DNA of 64,000 nt from Styela clava (Eukaryota > Chordata > Ascidiacea > Stolidobranchia > Styelidae). The stretch is taken from positions 13,092,974-13,156,973 of the forward strand of contig NC_135259.1 in assembly GCF_964204865.1 (NCBI RefSeq), read 5' to 3'. Position 1 is the first letter of the stretch. Each line of letters opens with the position of its first letter. The notes below the pieces were generated by a model. The model searched no databases. It was not told the origin of the DNA and saw only the letters and a program-made list of their open reading frames with translations. This document shows positions 53,801 through 64,000 of the stretch, piece after piece. A program made the translations under genes and the position numbers.

Positions 53801-55890
53801 AAGTATATGGGAGATCAGGACGATTGTTCGAGGAATGGTCACTTACGGTGACATCAAAGGATCGTCCATGTTTAGACATTATAATTTCTGACAAATATCT
53901 AACTTCTTCATTCACACGATCTTCCATGCTTCGCTTCCCAACACCAAATCTAATGGTAGAAAGAAAGAAAATAACAAAATACGTAATGAATACGGTCTTA
54001 TTTCTAAATAGCTCTCCGATTGTAGATTCTCGATAAAGGTTGCTGGGTTTGAACATTCAACTGATTTAACTTGGTACTACTTATTTCTGGGTGTTTACTC
54101 ACATCGCGATTATTGGCTGATTATGCTATTGCTTCATGTTATGGTTAAAACTGTCTAGTGCTTTAGTCATTGGGTTTGAATTATATATATATTTCTTTCT
54201 TACTCGTACTTATTTTAATGGTTATCTATTATTGTTTGTCATGTCACTGTGTCCGACTGAAATTTAGATTAAAACAATTTGGGAGAAATCTGTTCGTTTT
54301 ATTCCGGCATTTTAGTTAAAGAGACATAGTAGGCAAGAATAATTTGTCAATTGGCAGAAATCCCAATTATTTCTTAATATTTTCCAGAAGTGGCCAACCT
54401 TCTTCCGACCGAAAAATCTTCAAAATAGATCGCGATCGACCGATCGGTAATAAGGTCCTACACAAAAACGAATGGGCACTGAATGTGCAGATAACTGCAC
54501 ACGCATACAAAAACATTCCCCCGCTGCCAATAAGAAGTCTTTGTGGGCACATTATTATTAAAATCGACACAAAATTTGTATTTTTTATGTTCCATGGAAA
54601 TTGTTGATTTGATTATTTGTTTGTACCCGGAGTAAATGTTTTGTTATTTATTTAAGATTTATTCAAATCATACAATTCAGATAAAGGATTTAGGATGCGT
54701 CTAATTTTTAGTCGTAAGTGTTGAAAATTCTTCAAGAAACCTTCTATGTATTATCTAAACAGCACAAAATATATATTCTTAGACCATGAATGTTACCTGA
54801 CTTCAGTATCTAATTTATAATTTCCTCCCAACGCAATCCTTCGCTTGCTTAGAATTAGAACAAATTGGGCATTTTGATGCCACTGCTACCATTGTGAATA
54901 AATTTTTCAAAAACATGCATTTGTTACGTAATAATATTTTTTATATCGGGATTGCCCAGACTTAAATACTGTATGTGTATGTTGTATTTTGCGCCTGTAA
55001 AGTACTGTATTCTTCCTGTTGTAAAACACACAACTGTTTCGAGGCAATTTTTGAGGAATTTCAATAATAGTCACTCAACATCAGACGCGATCGTCTGCTC
55101 GAGACGTGGCGATCGCGATCGACGTGTTGACCACCCCTGGTCTATTCTATGCAATGTACAGAAGAGGAATGGGGCCGGATTAGGTTGAAATTCAACGGAG
55201 ACAAAAACATGTTGAATTAGGCTTATTTGCATTACAAGTGCCAAAAAAAAAAAAGTTTGATAACGCTTCATTACAATCGTAAGATTTCTACAATCTGGGG
55301 GAAATGTCAGAATATTTTCAATTTTAATATGTCAGAAATTTGAATTTACTTACAATAACACCGCTTAGGCAGAAGAGTTTAGTGGTAATCTTACCCTTTT
55401 AGTGTTGTTATACCGAATTTTCGTAAACGTCTATAACTGTTGGAATAACTTCGCCATACGTAGCCCATATCTCCACCAAACCAACGTATTATAGGCGAAG
55501 GATCTTTATCGGAAATTGCGTTTCCCTTTTTCATCAAAGCCTAAAATGATCATAAAATGAAAATTTATAATAGTTTGTTGTTTAATTTATTTTGATTTCA
55601 AATTTTATTATTAATTACCTCACCTCATGAATTATGTCGAAATCGTTCAAAACCACAAATGTTCTGCTTCCAAGAGGTAGAGTATAAATTGAACCATATT
55701 GTTTTCTAAGCTTCGCCAAAGTATTTTGAGGTTTCTTGCCCATAAATGGAATATATCCCAACAGTGGCAATCCTGTCGGTCCAGGTGGGAGCCCGGACTT
55801 CCGATTACTGCGCCACCACACGAAAACGGTGACTAGAACAAATATTGCACAGCTTTTAACTGCTAATAAAATATCGACCGTGTATTGCAT
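47885..55890 (-). CDS. Cytochrome P450, CYP2 clan, gene C
   Basis: Nine exons: 55890-55624, 55540-55395, 53949-53847, 53402-53293, 53081-52966, 50536-50421, 49896-49752, 48984-48824 and 48199-47885. They total 492 codons, with the same lengths and phases as gene B. The I-helix is LAGSETT, the K-helix is EIQR, and the heme loop FSIGPRNCIG is intact, so the enzyme should be functional. Exon 1 encodes the same protein sequence as gene B. The last exon differs at three residues (DPETF, LDNEG, HSRVI). Intron 5 has been enlarged by a hAT-type insertion at 50730-52840, which sits 193 bases from exon 6 and does not touch a splice site. Confidence 0.93.
48265..48690. repeat. Dispersed repeat copies in intron 8 of gene C
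   Basis: The counterpart of 39515-39930, about 90 percent alike by eye. It includes the 'cggaaccgccacaaggtgcg' end. Confidence 0.7.
50730..52840. mobile_element. hAT-type element inserted in intron 5 of gene C
   Basis: The ends TAGGCTTGCACGTAATT and AATTACGTGCAAGCCTA are perfect 17-base inverted repeats. The flanking 8-mers are identical, GTGCAAAG at 50722-50729 and 52841-52848. The ends are rich in 'ttacg' words. The interior has a three-fold repeat of 'gacgccaacacacctggttt'-like sequence (about 51010-51225). Only short frames are present, so it looks non-autonomous. The corresponding intron of gene B lacks it. Confidence 0.93.
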
Positions 55891-57434
55891 ATTTTATTGA
55901 TATTTTTCTCTGTTTCTCTGTAGGAATAAGAATAAATATAAAGTAAACTGAGTGTTTTTCTAAATTACATATATATATATATATCGATAAGTGTCGGTAT
56001 ATTGGTTCTGTCTTTGGTGGTTTTGTCTTCCACATAAGCAATATAAATATTATATTTCTTTAAGCCTCAGTACAAATTATATAAAATTATCGTATACATA
56101 CTATGCTGCAATAGAGCCTTGTGAGGTTCTCACTCAGTTGTAGAAAACAGTGTCATATAGGATTAAAAAGAAGTTTTTCCAAGGCAGGGGTTCCCAGGGC
56201 TTTTTCAGGACGATCCCAAAGACAACTTACAAGTGTCCAGTATAATATATGTATTTTTCACGAAACTTTAGAGATTCTTACAATGTAAATGTTGCCTTAC
56301 TTTGCACCGCACTTTCACACACTTCCCTGTGTAATGTTACGCTCAATATACCCAATTTAATTTCAGTCTGTACACTAATATGGCATAGGTATAGAATTAA
56401 AGGGGCGGTATTTAGGGACACGATACTCTAATTAACATTAAAAGGGTAACTGAATGATCCTGTCATTTTAATGTGTTCGTGATTACTAAAACTCAATGAT
56501 ATTCGTTCCCAGACGAAATAGATTTGAATGCAAACTCAAGGAAATTATATTCACGATCTGAAGCGAAGGAAAGTTCATTTTTGACACCGCCCTATTACTG
56601 ATACCATTGTTATACTGGTACAGTTTTGATAGACTCTAATTGTGATTCTAGGACAGACATGGGCAAAGTAAGGCCCGCGGGCCAAATCCGGCCCGCTAGG
56701 TAAGGGAATTTGGACCACAACCGAACTGAAACCAAATTTTGATGCTTTACTTAGACATAGCTAAAGGAATTTGTTGAGATTGGGGTAAATTTAGTTTTGA
56801 CATGAGGTTTGAGGTTTATTGTTTTTCCCTGTTGCTTTTGTAACACTGTAAACATTGTTCATAAAATGCAACTCTTTACGTCATACTTACATGCCCCGCC
56901 AGTCTAGGTGTGTAAAATTCTTGGCCCCTGATCCAAAAACCGTGCCCTGCTTTAGAACGTTAACAAGTATTTATACAAAAATACTCCTTGCACTACTCAG
57001 CTCAATTTCACGACAACCTATTTATATCAAATCTTTTTTTTTGTCAAATTTACAATAGATACAAATTCACCATTTTAACAAACATTGCGCTCGAATCTGT
57101 GCCATACCCTTTCTAAATAAACTACATCGTCGTTGTGAAACTTGAAATGTTTAATATTGATCCCTTATTGCACCTTTCGAAAGTTGCTTATAGTTTGATA
57201 CAAACTAATTTGTGTCTGGCATCAATTTCTGTACCATCAATAAAGTAAAAACTTGGACTCTCTCCCAGTGTTTAAAACTTAATCTTTCACGCAATCTTGT
57301 CAATGACTTCTCGACATCGTAGAGTTTATAACTATAAAAATGAGCGATGATTAAATGACTACACTTTTAGCTCTAAATCCAAGTTATGTAACGTAACAAG
57401 CCCGGGTACAGACGATATCAGAAATTACACCACT
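55891..57434. other. Upstream flank of gene C
   Basis: Nearly identical to 45012-46552. No gene is seen. Confidence 0.55.
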
Positions 57435-59982
57435 GTCTGATTTCCGCCAACTGCGATAAACTATGAGCATACACGCTTGGAATAAATTATCAATCGTTTG
57501 CATGTATGACGTCATTTCCGTTTTGAGTAACGTCGTGCTTAGACGAATAGATTTTTGACCTTTGGTCCTATCAAGATTTTGACATGATGCATAAATGATT
57601 TATGTACAAATCCAAATTTGTCACATATACAATTATATTTCTAAAACTCAACAGGTATATATATATATATATATATATACATAATGCAGGCACGTACATC
57701 AACAATTACCAACGAAGCGGATTTGGTAGATTTTGAAACTGACGTCATTCGCCTTGCAGAAAGCAAAATACCACCTATTTTAGCACTTACAATTAAACGA
57801 TTACAACTATAGAAGCATCTTTAAGTGGAAATCCGAATCGGGACGTACTTTACATACAATTTGGATAAATTGTATTGGCCAACACATGGTACATTTTGAA
57901 CTGAAGAAAACTATTTCGGACAAACTAAATCGAGGCCAACACAAAATTTCATTTTCAGAATTTTAATTTGGGTTTCACGCCACTCGTTGTCGCCATTTAA
58001 CCAGTCCAATGGACAACTAACATCCAGTTACAGCTGGTTGTTATTACTTCTGGTCACTCCGTTGCCCAATACATAAGTAATATATCACAGAAAAAATTTC
58101 GTGCTCAGCTCAACCTAGAAAAATTAACTACGCTAGAGTAACTTAGCTTACTTAGCGTGCTCGTGTAACACTCGTGCTGTGAAAAGATATCAAATTGAAC
58201 AGATATAGTGCCGAATACTTAATTTTTGCTATTCTACTTTTCGTTGTTATCCACAGAAAATATGGGACGTGTCTTATCCCACGAGAATGACAACACGGGC
58301 CGCAATGATATTGAAGACTTATATATATATATATAATATATAAGTCATGATTGATAATACGCAACCGCACCAGGTGAGATATAACTTGTCTCGGAGATGG
58401 CATATACAGAACTTGAATGAACTTCTTCTGTCAAATGCGTGCAAAATTGCGATTATATTTCACGGCATGCAAGTCACTTCGTCTTAAGATTTAACACCAT
58501 TGTCTCCTATTATTTTAGAAATTGTTACTTCACACAATCACGCTGAACTGCGGATATTTAAATCAGCATTGTTACTGCCGTGGAAGTATGAGGTCGAAAT
58601 AATGTTTGATACCTCAACATTAAAAACCAAGGAATGCTGAAATTCGTTTGGTTACTGTACAGATTTCGACACAGCAATAATGTATATATTGTATTTCTGC
58701 AATTTCATCTATAGAAGAATGGTATAGAAATTGTCATATATTGTTGAAATTTGAAAGTTATGAAAGTGCTACTCAATTGCTCTATTTCTTAAAAAAGTTG
58801 GTGCAAATCATCTAGGTTATTTAATAACAGAGTAAGATTCACAAAATTCTATACATGTACATACAGTTTCATTCTTCAAAACAAATAATTCGAACGAATA
58901 TTACATTGTATATTTTTAATTAGGTGGTACGTGTATCGTAATTCTCGAACAAGTTTTCAGAATAATCTTGTCGCCTGACGAGTCACGTTTGAAATTTTTG
59001 AATAATTGTTGGTATTGTAAACATAATAACGAATATTTATTTACTGAAACAATTTAATCGTGAAAAACTACTGCTTTGATGACGTTTGTTAAGGACCAAA
59101 TTTGGAATATAGTGGTTCACCGTTTGAAGGAGAAATAGAGATGCAAACTATGATGAATCTAAATGCTACGCATGTGAATGACTCACTGGTTTAAATTATT
59201 ACAACACGAAAGCGCTTCATTGAGATTTATGTTATGTAATTAAAATAATCATTGTTTACTCATACCCAACCGCTCATTACTATCGGTAAGCTTACATACT
59301 TTCAGCTACAATCTTCCAATAACAAGGCCACGATATAGCAATGTGTGAATAAACACGGTGAAATATGTTTATTTTGATATGAACGTGAGTTACTAGGATT
59401 TATTATGAATATATAAATTACTTTTCACCAAACTTTTCTCATGACACGTTCAAACTTATGGTGTACCGCACTGTTTACACATGCCCGCCGTCGTGCACCT
59501 CTGATTTAGTGAATAACTTTCCAATATTAGGCTTGAAACAGACTGTAATAAACGATGCGAACCCTAATGGTATAATTTTATTTTGATTTGGTTATGCGTA
59601 CATTATCTTCGCTATTCAATGAACGGTAGACTGAGTTTTCGTTACTATTATGTTTTGTCGTTCAAGGTTTTTGTCTTTCCAAAAATAGCATAACCCCGTT
59701 CGACACTCCTATAAACACTCACACCAGGGTTTTGTGTTCTATTTGTAAAAGTCGTGCAGAAGAGCAGGCAGGCGTAAAGATATCCGAGTTGCCCGTATGA
59801 AGGAAATTCAAATCACGTTGCACCTTACCTATGAGTCATATCTTAGTAGTGCGTTTTCTTAATCCCTGGTACATTGGCAATTGAAACCAATTTAGAGTAT
59901 TTTGATGTACTTTAACTATCACATTTCAGAATATTTGTTGCGTTATTTCAGAACTATATAGAAATCATCAAAACTCATTGAA
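57435..59982. other. Intergenic region beyond the P450 array
   Basis: Unique sequence with a (ta)n microsatellite (57656-57680) and an AT palindrome (gacttatatat...atataagtc at about 58316-58347). No gene is supported. The 83-codon frame at 58152-58403 runs through the AT repeat and is not credible. Confidence 0.5.
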
Positions 59983-62900
59983 ATGGTTAAAACGGAGTAT
60001 AATTCTGAATTTCTTCAACGGCTATATATGAAGAACTTCAATAAAGTCGACACCTCGAGATCCACGATTTTTACTCGTTCTTCTGCTAGATCGACTGTAA
60101 AACATTCTAAACGAAAGACGTTTTTGCATTCATACGCGGTAAGCGGTTATATTTGTAGCAGTATGAGCCAACCTGTAATTGAAAAAAAAACGTGGCGCTT
60201 GTATATATAAACTAAATTTGAGAAGAGAACAGTCCAATTTGAGCATAAAAATTGCAATTAACAGGGTATAAACACCAAATAAGGCATAAGACCAAACTCA
60301 TATAAATATCAAGCGGACCACCTGACGTATGCGCAATAAGCAATAAATTACAAAGTAATTTGATGTTACGGTTAAAACGGAACAGTGTTTTGTTCAAATT
60401 ACCATTTTACCATTAAATGTTTTACCCGCTTCGAGTTGTTTAGCAAAGCATAAAGAAATTAATGCACAAAGCATAAACTCAGGAATGATTTCATTATTAT
60501 CTAGGCCTAGAGAGTAAATCAAAAGATTGTTTTCACTATTTTGTATTTACTGCAAGAATAGATTAAAGCCACATGCTTTCCTAACGCGGTTTCGTGTTAT
60601 ACCAATGCCGTGCGGGTAAAAATTTTCCTTCAGTATTCTGTTATACTTTAACGTTTGAAAGGACATAATTTTCAATCTCATTCTATTCGTCATTTTTTAT
60701 TTACTACAGAAATATCACCTGATAATAGGCGGGTTATGCATTATTTTTGGAGGATTTGCGATGAGTCCTTTACTTAACAGAGGTTCTTTTATGTACTTCG
60801 ATCCAGGAATATACGTCGGCATTACAGTGAGTAATTTTATTATTCAAAATAGAATTAAACAAGCAAGTCTCTGTACCATGCACCCAAACGTACAAACTGA
60901 TAGTATTGGAAATTTCAGACGAAATAAATTCGACAATTTGGCTGAAAATTGTTTTGCTTGTGTATGCATATTCAAGTATAAGCTAGCTTTAAAATTGGTC
61001 AAAAATTGTTTACAAGTTCAACTTAATTTTGCTCTTAGGGCTGACAACCGCACAAAGTGTAGTTTTGCGCTTGTATTTGCTCATATCTGACCCGATTTTA
61101 GACTGTAAACAAATATCATTTCACGATACCATTCATCTCTCATTCACAACTATGAATGTGCGGGAATAATATTTGATGTATTGAGTTTACTTATCTTCCA
61201 CGCATTCACAGACTTCAGATGTGGTTTTGATTCGAGTTACCTGCTTTATATGATTAATCCGTTGTAGATTATCAGCTTGAGTTCACCAATTTTTGCAGAA
61301 ACCTGATATATTTTTCATCCGCGACACCCGCATTGTTTGCAAACGCATTGAACGCAAAGCCAATGAATTCCAAAAATGTAATACCAGCATAATATAGGAA
61401 ACAAACTCTAACAAATTATTCAGTACCCTTCTTAGTGAGAATAATTGCATAACAATAATATTTTGAATTCTCACATTACAGTACATATCGATGGGGTGTG
61501 TGGCTCTCACCTGTAACAAAACACTACATACAAAGAAGGTGAGATATCTTCTTGAAATTCTGCTCAAAGACAGGCGTCGGCAAACTTTTGTCGTTCGCGA
61601 GCCAAAATTAAAGGTTGCAAGTCATTGGCGGGCCGCACATATTTTTAGGAAGTTAAAAACCGAACGGATGGGCAATAAATCACATTTATTCACACATATT
61701 TCAGTTACATTTTAAGCAGTGCTCGAAGACTGATCATTTGCATATTTTCTGCGTCATTACACCATTTGCACTCAACATCAACTTTTTTACGTTCTGTTGC
61801 CATTTGTTAAATTATAATCAATTATAGTCTCATTAAACGAGTGACTGTGAATTATATACGTGTTAGGTTATAATATAACTTAGTGTCTCGAAACAAATTC
61901 TGTCACGTAAAGAATATATTCGTCAATACAGCTGTTTTGTTAATATAATTCAGTGAAGCGTCGCGGGCCTGGTTATATTGCTCCGCCCGCCCGATCCGGA
62001 CCGCGGATCGTAGTTTGCCAACCCCTGCTTCAAGATAACTACATAAGATAACTAAAACCTTAATGGGGCGTTCTACTGGCTTGTTGATACTAGAAAAAAG
62101 GGGTGTAGCCAGGGCTAAGGCAATTTTTCATAGTTTGAAACGCTTTTTAACTCTCAGGACTCGTGAAACCCCACGTTTCCCGGCTCCTGGTCGAACGCGC
62201 TAACTGTTACGGTCCAACTATAGCCGATTAGAATTTTCGAGAAACCCTTTTGAAATTGTTGGCTCCTCCCTTGCCAGAGGATATTTAAAATAGATCTAAT
62301 AAACATCATTTTAATCTCTATTTGATCGCTCATAGGTTTTATGCCAAAGCTCAAGCCGGACATCGGTAAATCGAACAAGTTTGTGTACCGAGTTGCCATT
62401 GTTGGACACGAAATAGAAATGAACTCGTTTCGTTATTATGTTGTTGTTGCTCTTGTTGGCATTTTTCTTCTTTTCGGTATATGAAAAAAATCGCTTTTCT
62501 ACTGGTCCAATTGCTTTGAAATTTTCAGTGGTTTAGGATTTTGTTTGAAGGCCACTTTTGTTTTTTCAAAAGTTTTCATGGCTGCTATGGCAATCGTTTT
62601 TGTGTTCGATGACGTCATCAAAAATAAAAATTGCACACCTTGTGGCGGTTCCACTTTCGCGTAAATTATTATCTGATGGTCAGATAATAAGTCGCACGCT
62701 TCGGTTACAGTAGTCTGCCGTTACAAATTGTATGTTCTACTTCGTTTTGTTCTTCGTGTCCATATATATATATATTTGAGCATAGCACTCTTGTTTACGG
62801 ACGGAATGACCACTGGTCAAGTCTGCACAGACTCATTAGCAATCGAGGATATACGAATCAGAAAACAGTTAACCTATTACAAGCGTTTCTTTCCTATTTT

Positions 62901-63628
62901 AAGTGAATGGTCTGTAATTTATTTCTTTTGCCTACATAAAATGTTCCCGTTATACAATTCCAGTTGATGAGTGTTTCACTTGCGTCACTCATCATTATTG
63001 GAATCGCAATATATGCAATTTATTGCGAAATTTGGATAACTTTCAATGCAAAGAACATATACGAAGAAATGAATAGCGTGAGTATAGTTATTTTTCACAC
63101 TGCTCTTCAAAAGTTGAAATTTTTATATATGTCAAGAAATTAAAAAACAGCAGTATAACATTTGTAGGTTCAGTTTCACAAATACGCACAGCAGAATTTG
63201 TCACCCACAATTGCTTTTTGTAACATTTTTAGTACATTTCAGTTGAAGCAAAATGGCTAATTGCTAAAGACATCCTAGGTCTTGTGCGCCAAATGTAAGT
63301 AAGTCAGAAGCTAATTTTGCTGGAAGTAGTAACAATGACAGCATTTTAAAATTCCGTGTTTGTCTATATTCAAATTACCCTTCTATATCAATTACTGAAA
63401 TTTCTTCACTACTGTGCATGTAGCCATCAAATAAAAATCCATATACGACAAATATTTGTAATTTGTTTCCAGTTGATGAAGAATCGTCTTGTAATCTTGG
63501 AGCTTCAGTCAATATTTGTTCTTCATCTTATGCTTATTATATTAAACTGTGCTGAATTGTACTTAGGAATAACCTATTTAATTTATTCTTTATTTAATAT
63601 ATGTTGCAAGACATTAAAGTATTTATAA
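59983..63628 (+). CDS. Small multi-span membrane protein, possibly MS4A-like (model incomplete)
   Basis: Exons supported by splice sites and phase are 59983-60138 (starts MVKTEYNSEF), 60710-60826, 62964-63077 and 63233-63294; a further exon starts at 63473. The first encodes 52 basic, Ser/Thr-rich cytosolic residues. The next gives a helix (YHLIIGGLCIIFGGFAM) and a loop. The start of helix 2 (GIYVGIT) continues into LMSVSLASLIIIGIAIYA, and exon 63473 encodes another long hydrophobic helix (SIFVLHLMLIILNCAELY). A short cytosolic N-terminus followed by closely spaced helices resembles MS4A/CD20-type four-span proteins, but no diagnostic motif proves it. The junction from 63294 (gtaagt donor, phase 2) to 63473 meets an immediate stop. 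A weaker donor at 63284 (gtgcgc) would keep the hydrophobic frame. The 3' end is therefore uncertain and may lie beyond the window. Confidence 0.5.
61571..62027. mobile_element. hAT-type MITE in an intron of the multi-span protein gene
   Basis: The left end CAGGCGTCGGCAAAC and the right end, reversed, CAGGGGTTGGCAAAC are inverted repeats of a well-known hAT end type. The flanks CTCAAAGA (61563-61570) and CTTCAAGA (62028-62035) agree at six of eight positions, which suggests an old insertion. Confidence 0.8.
62401..62665. repeat. Dispersed repeat copy, inverted orientation
   Basis: This is the reverse complement of the family at 7850-8115, with the blocks 'ttcgttattatgttgttgtt', 'ttggtatttttctt'-like and 'gcacaccttgtggcggttcc'. 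It lies in the intron before exon 62964. Confidence 0.65.
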
Positions 63629-64000
63629 TTTGAAGATTCGTCTCATTCTTGTGTAGCAATAAGTGAAATGAAAAACTTAAAAAATGTGGAATGCAAAACA
63701 AATACAGCATAGGAATGCAAATAGAATGACAGACTGATTGGTTGCATTATTGAAAATGATAGTAAACTGGACAAATCGAGGTTGAAAAATATATATACTT
63801 GATCTCTGTGCTTGACCAATAGCTGTTGTAACATATTTACAAGTGAGATAACGCATACTAGGCTATTTTTTGTTTAGAATCATCTATTCTAGAATCTAGA
63901 TTTTATACTTTTCGTGAGTTTTGTCTGTTTTTCTGATTCTGTAACCAGTCGATATATGATTATATTAAAATCAGCATATATGTGCTTCGGTATTTCAATG
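63629..64000. other. Right end of window, nothing recognised
   Basis: AT-rich sequence. It could hold further intron or 3' UTR of the multi-span protein gene. Confidence 0.4.

Larger units (their letters stand above)
46556..57434. repeat. Tandem segmental duplication, unit 2 (carries P450 gene C)
   Basis: The second copy of the 37558-46552 unit is joined to the first across a few bases (caccac-agtag-cagtcaagcg). It is longer mainly because of the 2.1-kb element at 50730-52840, and it lacks the MITE of unit 1. Confidence 0.88.

Noticed and set aside
1-64000. CRISPR arrays, bacterial operons or phage genes
   Set aside because: Spliced genes, polyadenylation signals and eukaryotic tRNA genes show animal nuclear DNA; no regularly spaced direct repeats were seen.

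Overview
This window is eukaryotic DNA: AT-rich, with multi-exon genes, GT-AG introns of about 100-2,000 bp and many small DNA transposons. The gene set is animal: a vWA/EGF/ZP extracellular protein, an ALK/LTK-type glycine-rich ectodomain, an MFSD4/NaGLT1-type transporter, a group I/II-type secreted phospholipase A2 and nine-exon CYP2-clan P450s. An invertebrate chordate such as an ascidian tunicate fits best, but this is inference from content, not from a marker gene.

Layout. 11-5384 (+) is the 3' part of a secreted vWA-EGF-ZP protein with a mucin-like Thr-rich insert between ZP-N and ZP-C. 7037-9841 (-) is a complete six-exon gene for a signal peptide, an ALK/LTK glycine-rich domain, one membrane span and a 36-residue tail, with no kinase. 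10870-15494 (-) is a twelve-exon MFSD4-like transporter of 519 aa. 15.5-22.4 kb is gene-poor, with a SINE-like repeat and two tRNA-Pro genes (UGG and CGG) in opposite orientation. 22874-23731 (-) is a single-exon membrane protein with tyrosine motifs in its tail. 26365-29678 (+) is a six-exon secreted PLA2 with a very basic C-terminal tail. 30126-32603 is a hAT-type element with a second hAT-type element nested inside it, each with a perfect 8-bp target duplication. 33.1-55.9 kb (-) is an array of three CYP2-like genes, here called A, B and C, with matching exon lengths. 59983-63628 (+) is part of a small multi-span, possibly MS4A-like, membrane protein.

The P450 array shows its own history. 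B and C lie in a tandem duplication (about 37558-46552 and 46556-57434). Each copy has since received a different transposon: a 205-bp MITE beside B and a 2.1-kb hAT-type element in an intron of C. Gene A is more diverged, has lost the GT of its last splice donor and carries a duplicated part of exon 2, so it may be decaying. No operon-like arrangement is seen. The genes are independent and linked only by position, apart from the P450 paralogs.

Exon models were built by eye from splice sites, reading-frame phase and family motifs. For the ZP, ALK-like, MFSD4-like, PLA2 and P450 genes every intron phase closes exactly, which is strong internal support. The last gene has one junction that does not close.
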